64,000 nucleotides of DNA. Origin: Nocardiopsis potens DSM 45234 (GTDB lineage: Bacteria > Actinomycetota > Actinomycetes > Streptosporangiales > Streptosporangiaceae). Positions 11,188 to 22,709 of the stretch are shown here, piece by piece. A model generated the notes under the pieces. The model did no database searches, had not been told where the DNA came from, and saw nothing but the letters and a program-made list of their open reading frames with translations. The DNA is taken from NCBI RefSeq assembly GCF_000341105.1, contig NZ_ANBB01000047.1, forward strand, positions 62,001-126,000. Reading direction: 5' to 3'. The stretch's first letter is position 1. Each line of letters begins with the position of its first letter. Made by a program: the position numbers and the translations under genes.

Positions 11188-11238
11188 ATGAACACGTCCG
11201 TCGTGGTGGTCCCCGATCCCGGGCCGGGCGCCCGATGA
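11188..11238 (+). CDS. 16-residue upstream peptide coupled to GGDEF-EAL gene
   Basis: A tiny frame encoding MNTSVVVVPDPGPGAR. It has a good ribosome site (GGAAGGG at 11175-11181), and its stop overlaps the next ATG (ATGA at 11235-11238). This layout suggests translational coupling or a regulatory upstream frame rather than a functional peptide. Four valine codons in a row are notable. It could be chance, but the ribosome site and the exact overlap argue for use. Confidence 0.45.
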   Translation: MNTSVVVVPDPGPGAR

Positions 11239-13943
11239 AGCGGGACCACCGGATCTGGCTGGCCGCGGTGGCGGCGCTCACCGTCCTCTACGCACTGGGG
11301 ACGCTGGTGCCGACCGGGGCCGGCACGACGCTCACCTCCAGCATGGGCGGCTGGGCCACCGGGACGGTGGCCGCGGCGGCCTCGGCATCGCTGCTCTACG
11401 CGGCGCGCCGGCGGGCGTCCGCCTTCGAGGACGCCGGACTGGAGGCGGACGGCGCCGACGGGCCGGCCGCGCTGCGCCTGCTCGGCCTGGCCGCGGCGGC
11501 GTGGAGCGCCGGGGCGTTCATCTCCGCGGTCACCGGCCTGCTGATCACCAGCCCGGCGGTCTCGCTGACCTTCAGCGACCTGTTCTCCCTGGTCGCGCTC
11601 CCGCTGTTCGTACTGGGCTTCACCCGCTTCGCCCCGCTCCCGCAGGGGCTGCGCCCGGTGACCAGGCACATCACCGACAGCTATGTGGCCGCCGCGGCGC
11701 TGTTCTCGATGGTCTGGCTGCTGCTGTTCGCGCCGCTCTACCGGGAGCTGGGCCAGGGCGGGGAGTTCCTCGGCTTCGGCCTGGTCTACCCGGTCGCCGA
11801 CATCGCGGTGCTCTGCCTGATCGCGCCGCTGGTCTTCACCTCGCCGCACAGCACCCGGCGGGCGGTGCTGCTGGCGATGGGCGCCTTCGTCATCGTCTGC
11901 GGCGCCGACCTGATCGGCGCGGTGACCCGGCTGACCGGCGACGCGCCGGCCGGCGGCATCGAGTACCCGGTGCGGGTGCTCGGCTTCGCGCTGCTGGGCA
12001 TCCTGCCCTGGCTGATCCGGGACCGGGCCGGGGCCGAGCCGCGCCGGATCACCGGCCGGGGGCTGTACCGGTTCGCCCCGGAGATCGCCGCCTGCGGCGC
12101 GCTGGGGGCGGCGGTGCTGGTGCTGACCACGGCCGCGTTCCAGGTCCCCCAGGTGGGCCCGGTGCTGGCGCTGGCCGCCGGGTCCTCGGTGCTGGTGCTG
12201 CTGGTCCGGGTGGTCGGCATGCTGGAGGAGAACGGCACCCTCACCCGGATGCTGCACACCCGGGAGGGCCACTTCCACGAGCTGGCCCGGAACAGCGGCG
12301 ACGTCATCCTCATCCTGGAGCAGGACGGCCGGGTGTTCTACGCCAGCCCGGGCGCGGCCGAGTCGTTCGGCTACCGGCTGGACGACCTGGTGGCCGAGCC
12401 GGTCACCGCGATCGTGCACCCGGAGGACCTGCCGCGCACGGCGAGCGTCGCCCGGGTGTTCGAGCGGTCCGGCGGCGGGCCGGAGAGCGTGCACCTGCGG
12501 GTGCGGGCGCGCGCCGGGGACGGCACCTGGCGGCACACCGAGTCCACCGTCTCGCTGTACGAGCAGCCGGGCGAGCCGGACCGGCTGCTGGTGACCACCC
12601 GGGACATCAGCGCCCAGGTGGCGCTGGAGGACCAGGTCAACCACCTGACCTTCCACGACGGGCTGACCGGCCTGCCCAACCGCGCCTACCTGGAGGAGCG
12701 GACCCGGGAGATGCTGTCCCGCCGGGAGGCGGGGGCCGGCGGCGCCGGCGAGATCGCCGCGATCTTCCTGGACCTGGACGGCTTCACCGCGGTGAACGAC
12801 TCCGCCGGGCACAGCTTCGGCGACTACCTGCTGGCGCAGGCGGCACGCCGGCTGCGGGCCACCTCCACCTCCGGGGTGACCCTGGCGCGCTGGGGCGGCG
12901 ACGAGTTCGCGGTGCTGGTCGAGGGGGGCGAGCACGCGCAGCGCGTCGCGGACCTGGCCGAGCGGCTGGCCCGGGTGATCGGCGCGGAGCCGTTCCAGAT
13001 CGCCGGGCGCGAGGTGGTGCTGACCGCCAGCGCGGGGGTGGCCTTCGCGGAGAAGGGCATGGACGCCGGCGAGCTGATGCGCAACGCCGACATGGCGCTG
13101 GCCCGGGCCAAGGAACAGGGCGGCGGCCGGATGGAGATCTACGCCGCGGACATGCACGCCCGGGTGGTCGGCCGGCTGGAGCTGCAGGCGCAGCTGCGCC
13201 AGGCGCTCGCCGACGGCGACTTCACCCTGGAGTACCAGCCGGTGGTGGACCTGGAGAGCTCCCAGGTGACCGCGGTGGAGGCGCTGGTGCGGTGGCGGCG
13301 CGGCGGCGAGTCGGTGATGCCGGAGGAGTTCATCGGCCCGGCCGAGGAGTCCGGGCTGATCGTCCCGCTGGGCGAGTGGATCCTCCGCGAGGCCTGCGAG
13401 AAGGTCGCGGTGTGGCGGGCCTCCGACTGGGACATCGAGCTGTCGGTGAACCTGTCGGTCAAGCAGATCCTGTCGCCGCGGTTCGTGGAGACGGTGGCCG
13501 GGGCGCTGGAGGACAGCGGGCTGCCGGCCCGGGTGCTCACCCTGGAGGTCGACGAGGAGGTCCTGCTGGAGGACCCCGGCGAGGCGGTGGAGCGGCTCTC
13601 CGCGCTGCGCCGGCTGGGCGTGCGGCTGGCCATCGACGACTTCGGGATGGGCTACGCCTCCCTGGCGCACCTGCGCGAGCTGCGGGTGGACGCGATCAAG
13701 ATCGACCCGTCGTTCATCCGGGACCTGGGCACCGACGGCACCGTCACGCTGCTCACCCACACCATCATCCGGCTCGGCCAGGACCTGGGGGTCCAGGTGG
13801 TGGCCGAGGGCATCGAGCGCCCGGAGCAGCTGGAGAAGCTGCGCTCCATGGGCTGCGGCCACGGCCAGGGGTTCCTGGTGGCGCGGCCGATGGCGGCGGA
13901 GGGCATGGAGGCGCTGGTCGGCGGGGCCGGCCTGCCGCTCTGA
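11235..13943 (+). CDS. Membrane PAS-GGDEF-EAL cyclic-di-GMP protein
   Basis: 902 residues. The first ~330 form many hydrophobic segments. A PAS sensor domain follows (about 345-465, beginning FHELARNSGDVILILEQDG and ending VTTRDISAQ). The GGDEF domain is intact at 554-558, but the position of the RxxD inhibitory site holds no such motif, so product inhibition is probably lost. The EAL domain keeps EAL at 682-684, SVNLSVKQ, LTLEVDEE and the paired aspartates; its loop reads DDFGMGYASL, where Met replaces the usual Thr. Likely a cyclic-di-GMP turnover enzyme whose PAS senses an unknown signal. It follows a Crp-like site and a coupled 16-residue frame, and precedes the ilv operon as in other actinobacteria. 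Confidence 0.92.
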   Translation: MKRDHRIWLAAVAALTVLYALGTLVPTGAGTTLTSSMGGWATGTVAAAASASLLYAARRRASAFEDAGLEADGADGPAALRLLGLAAAAWSAGAFISAVTGLLITSPAVSLTFSDLFSLVALPLFVLGFTRFAPLPQGLRPVTRHITDSYVAAAALFSMVWLLLFAPLYRELGQGGEFLGFGLVYPVADIAVLCLIAPLVFTSPHSTRRAVLLAMGAFVIVCGADLIGAVTRLTGDAPAGGIEYPVRVLGFALLGILPWLIRDRAGAEPRRITGRGLYRFAPEIAACGALGAAVLVLTTAAFQVPQVGPVLALAAGSSVLVLLVRVVGMLEENGTLTRMLHTREGHFHELARNSGDVILILEQDGRVFYASPGAAESFGYRLDDLVAEPVTAIVHPEDLPRTASVARVFERSGGGPESVHLRVRARAGDGTWRHTESTVSLYEQPGEPDRLLVTTRDISAQVALEDQVNHLTFHDGLTGLPNRAYLEERTREMLSRREAGAGGAGEIAAIFLDLDGFTAVNDSAGHSFGDYLLAQAARRLRATSTSGVTLARWGGDEFAVLVEGGEHAQRVADLAERLARVIGAEPFQIAGREVVLTASAGVAFAEKGMDAGELMRNADMALARAKEQGGGRMEIYAADMHARVVGRLELQAQLRQALADGDFTLEYQPVVDLESSQVTAVEALVRWRRGGESVMPEEFIGPAEESGLIVPLGEWILREACEKVAVWRASDWDIELSVNLSVKQILSPRFVETVAGALEDSGLPARVLTLEVDEEVLLEDPGEAVERLSALRRLGVRLAIDDFGMGYASLAHLRELRVDAIKIDPSFIRDLGTDGTVTLLTHTIIRLGQDLGVQVVAEGIERPEQLEKLRSMGCGHGQGFLVARPMAAEGMEALVGGAGLPL

Positions 13944-14049
13944 TCCGCCGGAATCCGTCCGCATGCCGAGACAGTCGGCGCTTCACCCGTGCGCACCCAC
14001 GCTGACCTGCGATCCTTCGTCCCGGTATCGGCCGTATGCTGGAAGTCAC

Positions 14050-14066
14050 ATCTCACTGGTCGAGAC
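14050..14066 (+). promoter_or_regulatory. NdgR-like box upstream of ilvB
   Basis: ATCTC-ACTGGT-CGAGAC. This is the same TCTC-N6-CGAGA pattern as upstream of leuB and cimA, and it shares CGAGACATT with the cimA copy. Its centre is about 59 bases before the inferred transcription start, an activator-like position. The regulator is inferred from the IclR-family gene at 42270. Confidence 0.55.
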
Positions 14067-14081
14067 ATTCTGGAGAATCGG

Positions 14082-14110
14082 TTGACGGGCGGCGCACCCT
14101 CGGCCAATGT
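14082..14110 (+). promoter_or_regulatory. Promoter of the ilvBNC operon
   Basis: TTGACG at 14082-14087, a 17-base spacer and CAATGT at 14105-14110. The expected start falls at about 14117, directly at the GTG of the leader peptide (14118), so that the leader would be translated from a leaderless transcript. Confidence 0.6.
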
Positions 14111-14117
14111 TGACACC

Positions 14118-14171
14118 GTGCAGAGCAACTTCCACCTCATTCTCGTACTTGGTCGGCGCGCAGCCGGCTGA
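14118..14171 (+). CDS. ilvB attenuator leader peptide
   Basis: A 17-residue frame, VQSNFHLILVLGRRAAG, with the regulatory run Leu-Ile-Leu-Val-Leu. Three of these use codons that are rare in this genome (ATT, GTA, CTT), so ribosomes should stall when branched-chain aminoacyl-tRNA is scarce. It is followed by a terminator before ilvB. Leader bases GGTCGG (14151-14156) are complementary to CCGACC (14197-14202) in the terminator arm, a possible antiterminator. Similar ilv leader peptides are known in Streptomyces and Corynebacterium. It has no ribosome site and probably starts at the first transcribed base. Confidence 0.8.
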   Translation: MQSNFHLILVLGRRAAG

Positions 14172-14192
14172 CCGAGTCGTTCGCTGCGCGCG

Positions 14193-14226
14193 CCCTCCGA
14201 CCGCTCCGAGCGGTGGAGGGTTTTTT
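14193..14226 (+). terminator. ilvB attenuator terminator
   Basis: A stem with outer arms CCCTCC and GGAGGG (14193-14198 and 14215-14220) and an inner ACCGCTC-type stem, followed by six T residues (14221-14226). T-runs are rare in this DNA, which makes this an unusually clear intrinsic terminator, 44 bases before ilvB. Confidence 0.85.
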
Positions 14227-14270
14227 GTTGCCAGGCACACCCGACTACGAGCCCTCCGAAGGATCTTGTG

Positions 14271-17655
<3,385 letters not shown>

Positions 17656-17664
17656 GGCCCGGAC

Positions 17665-17695
17665 GGGGCCCGGCGGCCGGAGGCCGCCGGGCCCC
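17665..17695 (+). terminator. Hairpin terminator after ilvC
   Basis: A perfect 14-bp stem (17665-17678 with 17682-17695) with a GGA loop, 9 bases after the ilvC stop. serA downstream has its own candidate -10, TAGACT, at 17742-17747. Confidence 0.75.
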
Positions 17696-17800
17696 TGCCG
17701 TTTCCGGCGCACCTCACCACGGGGGATCCCGACCCCCGCAGTAGACTTTGCTTCCGGCCGAAGCACCCGACAGCCGCTCGCGAAACCTAAGGAACAAGCT

Positions 17801-19390
17801 GTGCCCAAGCCCGCAGTACTCGTCGCGGAAGAACTCTCGCCCGCCGGACTCGCCCTGCTGGAGGACGACTTCGAGGTCCGCCGCACCGACGGCGCCGACC
17901 GGTCCCAACTGCTGCCGGCCCTCGCCGACGTCGATGCCCTCATCGTGCGCAGCGCCACCCAGGTGGACGCCGAGGCGCTGGCCGCGGCCCCGAGGCTGAA
18001 GGTCGTCGCGCGCGCCGGCGTCGGCCTGGACAACGTGGACGTGGACGCCGCCACCAAGGCCGGCGTGCTGGTGGTCAACGCCCCCACGTCCAACATCGTC
18101 AGCGCCGCCGAGCAGGCGGTGAACCTGCTGCTGGCCTCGGCCCGGAACACCGCCCCGGCGCACAACGCGCTGGTCAACGGCGAGTGGAAGCGCTCCAAGT
18201 ACACCGGTGTGGAGGTCTACGACAAGACCGTCGGCATCGTCGGCCTGGGGCGGATCGGCGCCCTGGTGGCGCAGCGGCTCTCCGCGTTCGGCACCCGGGT
18301 GCTCGCCTACGACCCGTTCGTCCAGCCGGCCCGCGCCGCGCAGATCGGCGTGCACATGGTCACCCTGGACGAGCTGCTGGAGCAGGCCGACTTCATCACC
18401 ATCCACCTGCCGAAGAACAAGGACACCCTCGGCCTGATCGGCGACGAGGCGCTGTCCAAGGTCAAGCCGAGCGTGCGGATCATCAACGCCGCGCGCGGCG
18501 GGATCCTGGACGAGGCCGCGCTCTACCGGGCCCTCAAGGAGGGGCGGGTGGCCGGCGCCGGCATCGACGTGTGGGCCAGCGAGCCGTGCACCGACAGCCC
18601 GCTGTTCGAGTTCGAGAGCGTCGTGGTCGCCCCGCACCTGGGCGCCAGCACGCACGAGGCCCAGGAGAAGGCCGGCACCCAGGTCGCCCGCTCGGTGAAG
18701 CTGGCGCTGTCCGGCGAGTTCGTCCCGGACGCGGTCAACGTCCAGGGCGGCGCGGTGGCCGAGGAGGTCAAGCCGGGCCTGCCGCTGACCGAGAAGCTGG
18801 GCCGGATCTTCACCGCGGTGGCCGGCGGCCTGGCTACCCGGATCGACGTCGAGGTGCGCGGCGAGATCGCCGAGCACGACGTCAAGGTGATCGAGCTGGC
18901 CGCGCTCAAGGGCGTCTTCGGCGGCGTCGTGGAGGAGGCGGTGACCTTCGTCAACGCCCCGCTGCTGGCCAAGGAGCGGGGCGTCGAGGTGAACCTGGCC
19001 ACCGGGGACGGCGACTCCGACTGGCGGAACCTGATCAGCGTGCGCGGCGTGCTCTCCGACGGCCGCCGGGTATCGGTGTCGGGCACCCTCACCGGGCCGC
19101 GGCAGACCGAGAAGCTGGTGGAGCTGAACGGCTACTCGATGGAGATCGGCCTCAGCGACCACATGGCCTTCTTCTCCTACGACGACCGCCCGGGCATCGT
19201 GGGCGCGGTCGGCGCGCTGCTCGGCGAGGCCTCGGTGAACATCGCCGGCATGCAGGTGAGCCGGGACGAGCAGGGCGGCAAGGCGCTGATCACGCTCACC
19301 GTGGACTCGGCCATCCCGGCGCCGACCCTGGAGGCGATCTCCACCGAGATCCGCGCGGAGACCACCCGCCAGGTGGACCTGGAGGACTGA
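17801..19390 (+). CDS. serA: D-3-phosphoglycerate dehydrogenase
   Basis: First committed step of serine biosynthesis: 3-phosphoglycerate to 3-phosphohydroxypyruvate with NAD+. It has 529 residues, the long actinobacterial form. The substrate and NAD domains show VGLGRIGALVAQRL and the catalytic Arg, Glu and His (NAARGGILDE, PHLGASTHEAQEK). An intervening allosteric substrate-binding domain follows from about residue 320, then a C-terminal ACT domain (DDRPGIVGAVGALLGEASVNIAGMQV). The start is GTG with AAGGAAC upstream. It lies between ilvC and leuB, as in Streptomyces. Confidence 0.97.
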   Translation: MPKPAVLVAEELSPAGLALLEDDFEVRRTDGADRSQLLPALADVDALIVRSATQVDAEALAAAPRLKVVARAGVGLDNVDVDAATKAGVLVVNAPTSNIVSAAEQAVNLLLASARNTAPAHNALVNGEWKRSKYTGVEVYDKTVGIVGLGRIGALVAQRLSAFGTRVLAYDPFVQPARAAQIGVHMVTLDELLEQADFITIHLPKNKDTLGLIGDEALSKVKPSVRIINAARGGILDEAALYRALKEGRVAGAGIDVWASEPCTDSPLFEFESVVVAPHLGASTHEAQEKAGTQVARSVKLALSGEFVPDAVNVQGGAVAEEVKPGLPLTEKLGRIFTAVAGGLATRIDVEVRGEIAEHDVKVIELAALKGVFGGVVEEAVTFVNAPLLAKERGVEVNLATGDGDSDWRNLISVRGVLSDGRRVSVSGTLTGPRQTEKLVELNGYSMEIGLSDHMAFFSYDDRPGIVGAVGALLGEASVNIAGMQVSRDEQGGKALITLTVDSAIPAPTLEAISTEIRAETTRQVDLED

Positions 19391-19408
19391 GTCCTTCCCG
19401 GCCGCACC

Positions 19409-19443
19409 GGCGGGCCGCTCGCGCACGGCGCGGGCGGCCCGCC
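19409..19443 (+). terminator. Hairpin terminator after serA
   Basis: A 16-bp stem with one G-T pair (19409-19424 with 19428-19443) and a 3-base loop, 18 bases after the stop codon. Confidence 0.65.
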
Positions 19444-19787
19444 GCCGTTCTCCGGCCCCCGCGCGCCCCGGGCCGCCTCCGCGGGGGCGGGGCGGCCGGG
19501 CGGCGACTTTCCGCCGGGTCCGCTCTGGCCGTCTGTTTGCACGTCCGATATTCTGTCGTCCGAGGAAATCCGCCGGAGCGACTCCGCCCGGCGGCGGCGC
19601 TTCCGCCGGCCGGGCCTGCATCGGGTCCGTGCGGCGGCCACCGGTCAGGCGATCCCCACCGGTCCCGGCGCCCCGATGTCCCGTCTCCGCGCCCGCCCGT
19701 CCGGACGATCCGGATCTCCAGGGCCTGCGCGAACGCACATCCCATTCGCCATTCCTCTGCTTTACCGCGCATCCGAGGAGGATCGCC
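19444..19787. other. Gap between serA and the 34-residue ORF
   Basis: These 344 bases contain a low-GC island at 19535-19570 with a TATTCT hexamer at 19549-19554 that could be a promoter. The rest is GC-rich, and I see no gene in it. Confidence 0.35.
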
Positions 19788-19892
19788 GTGTACGACACCG
19801 ATGAGACCCCGGCCCAGGACCGCGACGAGGCGCAGCGCGCGCTGCAGGACGCCTTCGAGCGCAGGGACAACGGCGCGCCCGAGCACTGGTGA
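19788..19892 (+). CDS. Small acidic protein, 34 residues, function unknown
   Basis: A short frame starting VYDTDETPAQDRDEAQRALQ and ending RRDNGAPEHW. A near-perfect ribosome site (GAGGAGG at 19775-19781) lies six bases before the GTG at 19788. It is highly charged and has an amphipathic look, with no cysteine, signal peptide or membrane segment. It lies 99 bases before leuB, and the leuB box follows its stop by 33 bases. I recognise no family. The strong ribosome site is the main evidence that it is translated. Confidence 0.6.
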   Translation: MYDTDETPAQDRDEAQRALQDAFERRDNGAPEHW

Positions 19893-19925
19893 GGCGCTAG
19901 AGTTGTCTCACAGGATGTCCTTCCG

Positions 19926-19942
19926 GTCTCAGAATGCGAGAA
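19926..19942 (+). promoter_or_regulatory. NdgR-like box upstream of leuB
   Basis: GTCTC-AGAATG-CGAGA, 50 bases before the leuB start. A 12-base word, GCTAGAGTTGTC (19896-19907), lies upstream of it and recurs at nearly the same distance upstream of the ndgR/leuC box. Confidence 0.5.
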
Positions 19943-19991
19943 GGTAGAGGCCGGAAGGGCGAAGGCCGAGCGAAGGAAGTCTGGGGCAGGT

Positions 19992-21056
19992 ATGGGTGAG
20001 CGCACCGTGAAGTTGGCCGTCATCGGCGGGGACGGCATCGGCCCCGAGGTCGTGGCCGAGGGGCTGCGGGTGCTCTCCGCGGTCGCCCCCGAGCACGGCC
20101 TCTCCTTCGAGACCACCGAGTACGACCTGGGCGCCCGCCGCTGGCACGCCACCGGCGAGACCCTCACCGACGAGGTCGAGCAGGAGCTGCGCGGCCACGA
20201 CGCGATCCTGCTCGGCGCGGTCGGCGACCCGTCGGTGCCCAGCGGCGTGCTCGAGCGCGGCCTGCTGCTCCGGCTCCGGTTCGCCTTCTCGCACTACGTC
20301 AACCTGCGGCCGGTCCGGCTCTACCCGGGCGTGGCCACCCCGCTGGCCGACCGCGGACCGGACGACATCGACATGCTCGTGGTCCGCGAGGGCACCGAGG
20401 GCCCCTACGCCGGGATGGGCGGCGTGCTCCGCAAGGGCACCCCGGACGAGATCGCCACCCAGGACAGCGTCAACACCCGGATGGGCGTGGAGCGGGTGGT
20501 CCGCTACGCCTTCGCCAAGGCCGCCGAGCGCCCGCGGAAGAAGCTCACCCTGGTGCACAAGGACAACGTGCTCACCTACGCCGGCGACCTGTGGCAGCGC
20601 ACCGTGCGCGCGGTCGGCGAGGAGTACCCGCAGGTCAGCGTGGACTACACCCATGTCGACGCGGCCGCGATGTTCTTCGTGAACCAGCCGGAGCGGTTCG
20701 ACGTGATCGTCACCGACAACCTGTTCGGCGACATCATCACCGACATCGGCGCCGCGGTCACCGGCGGCATCGGCCTGGCCGCCAGCGGCAACATCAACCC
20801 GGAGAACGCCTTCCCGAGCATGTTCGAGCCGGTGCACGGCTCGGCCCCGGACATCGCCGGCCAGGGCAAGGCCGACCCCACCGCGACCGTGCTCTCGGTC
20901 GCCCTGATGCTGGACCACCTGGGCGCGCCGGAGGCCGCCCGGCGGGTCGAGCAGGCCGTCGCCGAGGACCTCCAGGTCCGCGCCAAGGAGGGGAGCACCC
21001 GCTCCACCGCGCAGATCGGCGCCGACCTGGTGGCCCGAGTAGCCCGGCAGGGCTGA
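19992..21056 (+). CDS. leuB: 3-isopropylmalate dehydrogenase
   Basis: Oxidative decarboxylation of 3-isopropylmalate in leucine synthesis; in citramalate-using organisms it also oxidises methylmalate towards 2-oxobutyrate. It has 354 residues. Motifs: [24 protein letters not shown], the metal-binding [10 protein letters not shown], and the NAD-binding [18 protein letters not shown] 19992 has AAGGAAG 12 bases upstream, a rather long spacing. Preceded by the small acidic ORF and the box at 19926, followed by a terminator. Assignment over isocitrate dehydrogenase rests on size and the pathway neighbours. Confidence 0.96.
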   Translation: MGERTVKLAVIGGDGIGPEVVAEGLRVLSAVAPEHGLSFETTEYDLGARRWHATGETLTDEVEQELRGHDAILLGAVGDPSVPSGVLERGLLLRLRFAFSHYVNLRPVRLYPGVATPLADRGPDDIDMLVVREGTEGPYAGMGGVLRKGTPDEIATQDSVNTRMGVERVVRYAFAKAAERPRKKLTLVHKDNVLTYAGDLWQRTVRAVGEEYPQVSVDYTHVDAAAMFFVNQPERFDVIVTDNLFGDIITDIGAAVTGGIGLAASGNINPENAFPSMFEPVHGSAPDIAGQGKADPTATVLSVALMLDHLGAPEAARRVEQAVAEDLQVRAKEGSTRSTAQIGADLVARVARQG

Positions 21057-21129
21057 GCCGCGCGGCGGCCTCGGCCCTGCCCCTTCGAGTGAACGGGCGC
21101 GGCCGGGCCGCCGGATGAGCGTGCGCCGC

Positions 21130-21175
21130 GGGCGCGCCCGTCCCCGGACCCGTGTCCGGGAGGGCGCGCCCTTTT
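21130..21175 (+). terminator. Intrinsic terminator after leuB
   Basis: Outer arms GGGCGCGCCC (21130-21139 and 21162-21171) with an inner CCCGGAC/GTCCGGG stem, followed by TTTT at 21172-21175. Confidence 0.8.
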
Positions 21176-21295
21176 CCATGCCGGCCGTGCACAGGACCGG
21201 TACCGGCACTGGCCCGGGATGCGCCGATTCCGCCAGACTGGAATGCGGACCGGCAGCGCTGCCGGCCCATGTAGGTGAGAGGACCTGAGAGACCC

Positions 21296-22414
21296 ATGAG
21301 CAACGGCACCACCACAAGCGGGTTGACGTTCGACGTCCGGCCCTCGTCCCGGCGGAAGACCCCGCAGGAGCGAGCGGCGCTGCTGGACGGCCCCGGGTTC
21401 GGAAACGTGTTCACCGACCACATGGTCACCATCCGCTACACCGAGGGGAAGGGCTGGCACGACGCCGCCCTGGAGCCCTACGGGCCGCTGAGCCTCGACC
21501 CGGCGACCAAGGCCCTGCACTACGCACAGGAGATCTTCGAGGGGCTCAAGGCCTACCGGCACCCCGACGGCAGCATCGCGGCCTTCCGCCCCGAGGCCAA
21601 CGCCCGGCGGATGAACCGCAGCGCCCGGCGGATGGCCATGCCGGAGCTTCCGGAGGAGGTGTTCATCGAAGCGATCGAGCTGCTGCTGAAGCACGACGCG
21701 GAGTGGGTCCCCGACCAGGAGGACGCCAGCCTCTACCTGCGTCCCTACATGATCGCCACCGAGGTCGGCCTCGGGGTCAACGGGCCCTCCTCGTCCTACC
21801 TGTTCGGGGTGATCGCCTCCCCGTCCGGCCCCTACTTCAAGGGCGGCGTCAAGCCGGTCACCGTCTGGCTGAGCGAGGACTACACCCGCGCGGCGCCGGG
21901 CGGCACCGGCGAGGCCAAGTTCGCCGGCAACTACGCGGCCAGCTTCCTGGCCCAGGCGCAGGCCGTCGAGCAGGGCTGCGACCAGGTCGTCTGGCTGGAC
22001 GCGGTGGAGCACCGCTGGGTCGAGGAGATGGGCGGGATGAACCTGTTCTTCGTCCTCGGCTCCGGCGACGGCGCGCGGATCATCACCCCCGGGCTCACCG
22101 GCACGCTGCTGCCCGGCATCACCCGCGACTCGCTGCTCAAGCTCGCCCCGGAGCTCGGCATCCCCGCGGAGGAGGGCCGCATCTCCACCGACGAGTGGCG
22201 CCAGGGCGCGCTCAGCGGGGAGATCACCGAGGTGTTCGCCTGCGGCACCGCCGCGGTCATCACCCCGGTCGGGCACGTCAAGAGCGCCCAGGGCGCCTTC
22301 GACATCGGCGACGGCACGCCGGGCCCGGTGACCATGCGGCTGCGCGAGGAGCTCGTCGCGCTGCAGTACGGCAAGCGGCCGGACACCCACGGCTGGGTCC
22401 GCGCCCTGGCCTGA
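21296..22414 (+). CDS. ilvE: Branched-chain amino acid aminotransferase
   Basis: A PLP enzyme that makes Ile, Val and Leu from their 2-oxo acids in the last pathway step. It has 372 residues of fold-type IV. The PLP lysine lies in [11 protein letters not shown]; also visible are [22 protein letters not shown] and [18 protein letters not shown]. The ATG at 21296 is chosen over a frame extending to 21275. It has its own upstream region after the leuB terminator, so it may be separately transcribed. No box of the NdgR type was found before it. Confidence 0.97.
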   Translation: MSNGTTTSGLTFDVRPSSRRKTPQERAALLDGPGFGNVFTDHMVTIRYTEGKGWHDAALEPYGPLSLDPATKALHYAQEIFEGLKAYRHPDGSIAAFRPEANARRMNRSARRMAMPELPEEVFIEAIELLLKHDAEWVPDQEDASLYLRPYMIATEVGLGVNGPSSSYLFGVIASPSGPYFKGGVKPVTVWLSEDYTRAAPGGTGEAKFAGNYAASFLAQAQAVEQGCDQVVWLDAVEHRWVEEMGGMNLFFVLGSGDGARIITPGLTGTLLPGITRDSLLKLAPELGIPAEEGRISTDEWRQGALSGEITEVFACGTAAVITPVGHVKSAQGAFDIGDGTPGPVTMRLREELVALQYGKRPDTHGWVRALA

Positions 22415-22483
22415 TCACCCGCCGGGCGGCCGGGTCCCGCGGCGATCCCGCGGGGCCCGGTCCGTCCGGATTCAGGACCGCCC

Positions 22484-22500
22484 GTCTCGAATAGCGAGAC
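22484..22500 (+). promoter_or_regulatory. NdgR-like box upstream of cimA leader
   Basis: GTCTCG-AATAG-CGAGAC, a perfect 6-bp inverted repeat and the most symmetrical copy in the window. Its centre lies about 59 bases before the inferred start of the cimA leader transcript, the same distance as at ilvB. AATAGCGAGAC recurs exactly (on the minus strand) at the ndgR/leuC site. Confidence 0.6.
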
Positions 22501-22551
22501 ATTTCCGCGGTGAACTCCTGTTTTCCGGGACGGCTGTGGCACACTGATCGC

Positions 22552-22593
22552 GTGCCGTCTCAGGTGATCATTATCGTGAGGCGCGCCGGCTGA
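22552..22593 (+). CDS. cimA leader peptide (Val-Ile-Ile-Ile-Val)
   Basis: A 13-residue frame, VPSQVIIIVRRAG. The run Val-Ile-Ile-Ile-Val, with a rare ATT codon and a following rare AGG, is what an isoleucine/valine-sensing attenuator needs. A CACACT -10-like element at 22540-22545 places the transcript start at the GTG itself, so it is probably leaderless like the ilvB leader. A terminator with a T-run separates it from cimA. It is recognised by layout, not by similarity to a known family. Confidence 0.72.
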   Translation: MPSQVIIIVRRAG

Positions 22594-22643
22594 ACGGACC
22601 CCGCCGGCGCGCCGACCTCTCGTGTCCACGAGGGGTCTTTTTT
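22580..22643 (+). terminator. cimA attenuator hairpins and T-run
   Basis: A perfect 11-bp stem (22580-22590 with 22603-22613), whose left arm is the end of the leader frame, abuts a second stem (22614-22623 with 22628-22637) followed by TTTTTT (22638-22643). The second is a classical intrinsic terminator. How the first stem controls it (pause, or competition through a bulged extension) is not clear from sequence. Confidence 0.75.
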
Positions 22644-22709
22644 ATTGCACCACCGCAGCGCCGACGGGCCCGGACGCCGCCGACAGCATCCGACTCGGGA
22701 GTTCCACCG

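Noticed and set aside
11109-13964. 951-residue minus-strand open frame opposite the second GGDEF-EAL gene
   Set aside because: Rich in Arg, Gly, His and Gln, with no recognisable domain and no ribosome site; a shadow of the plus-strand gene.
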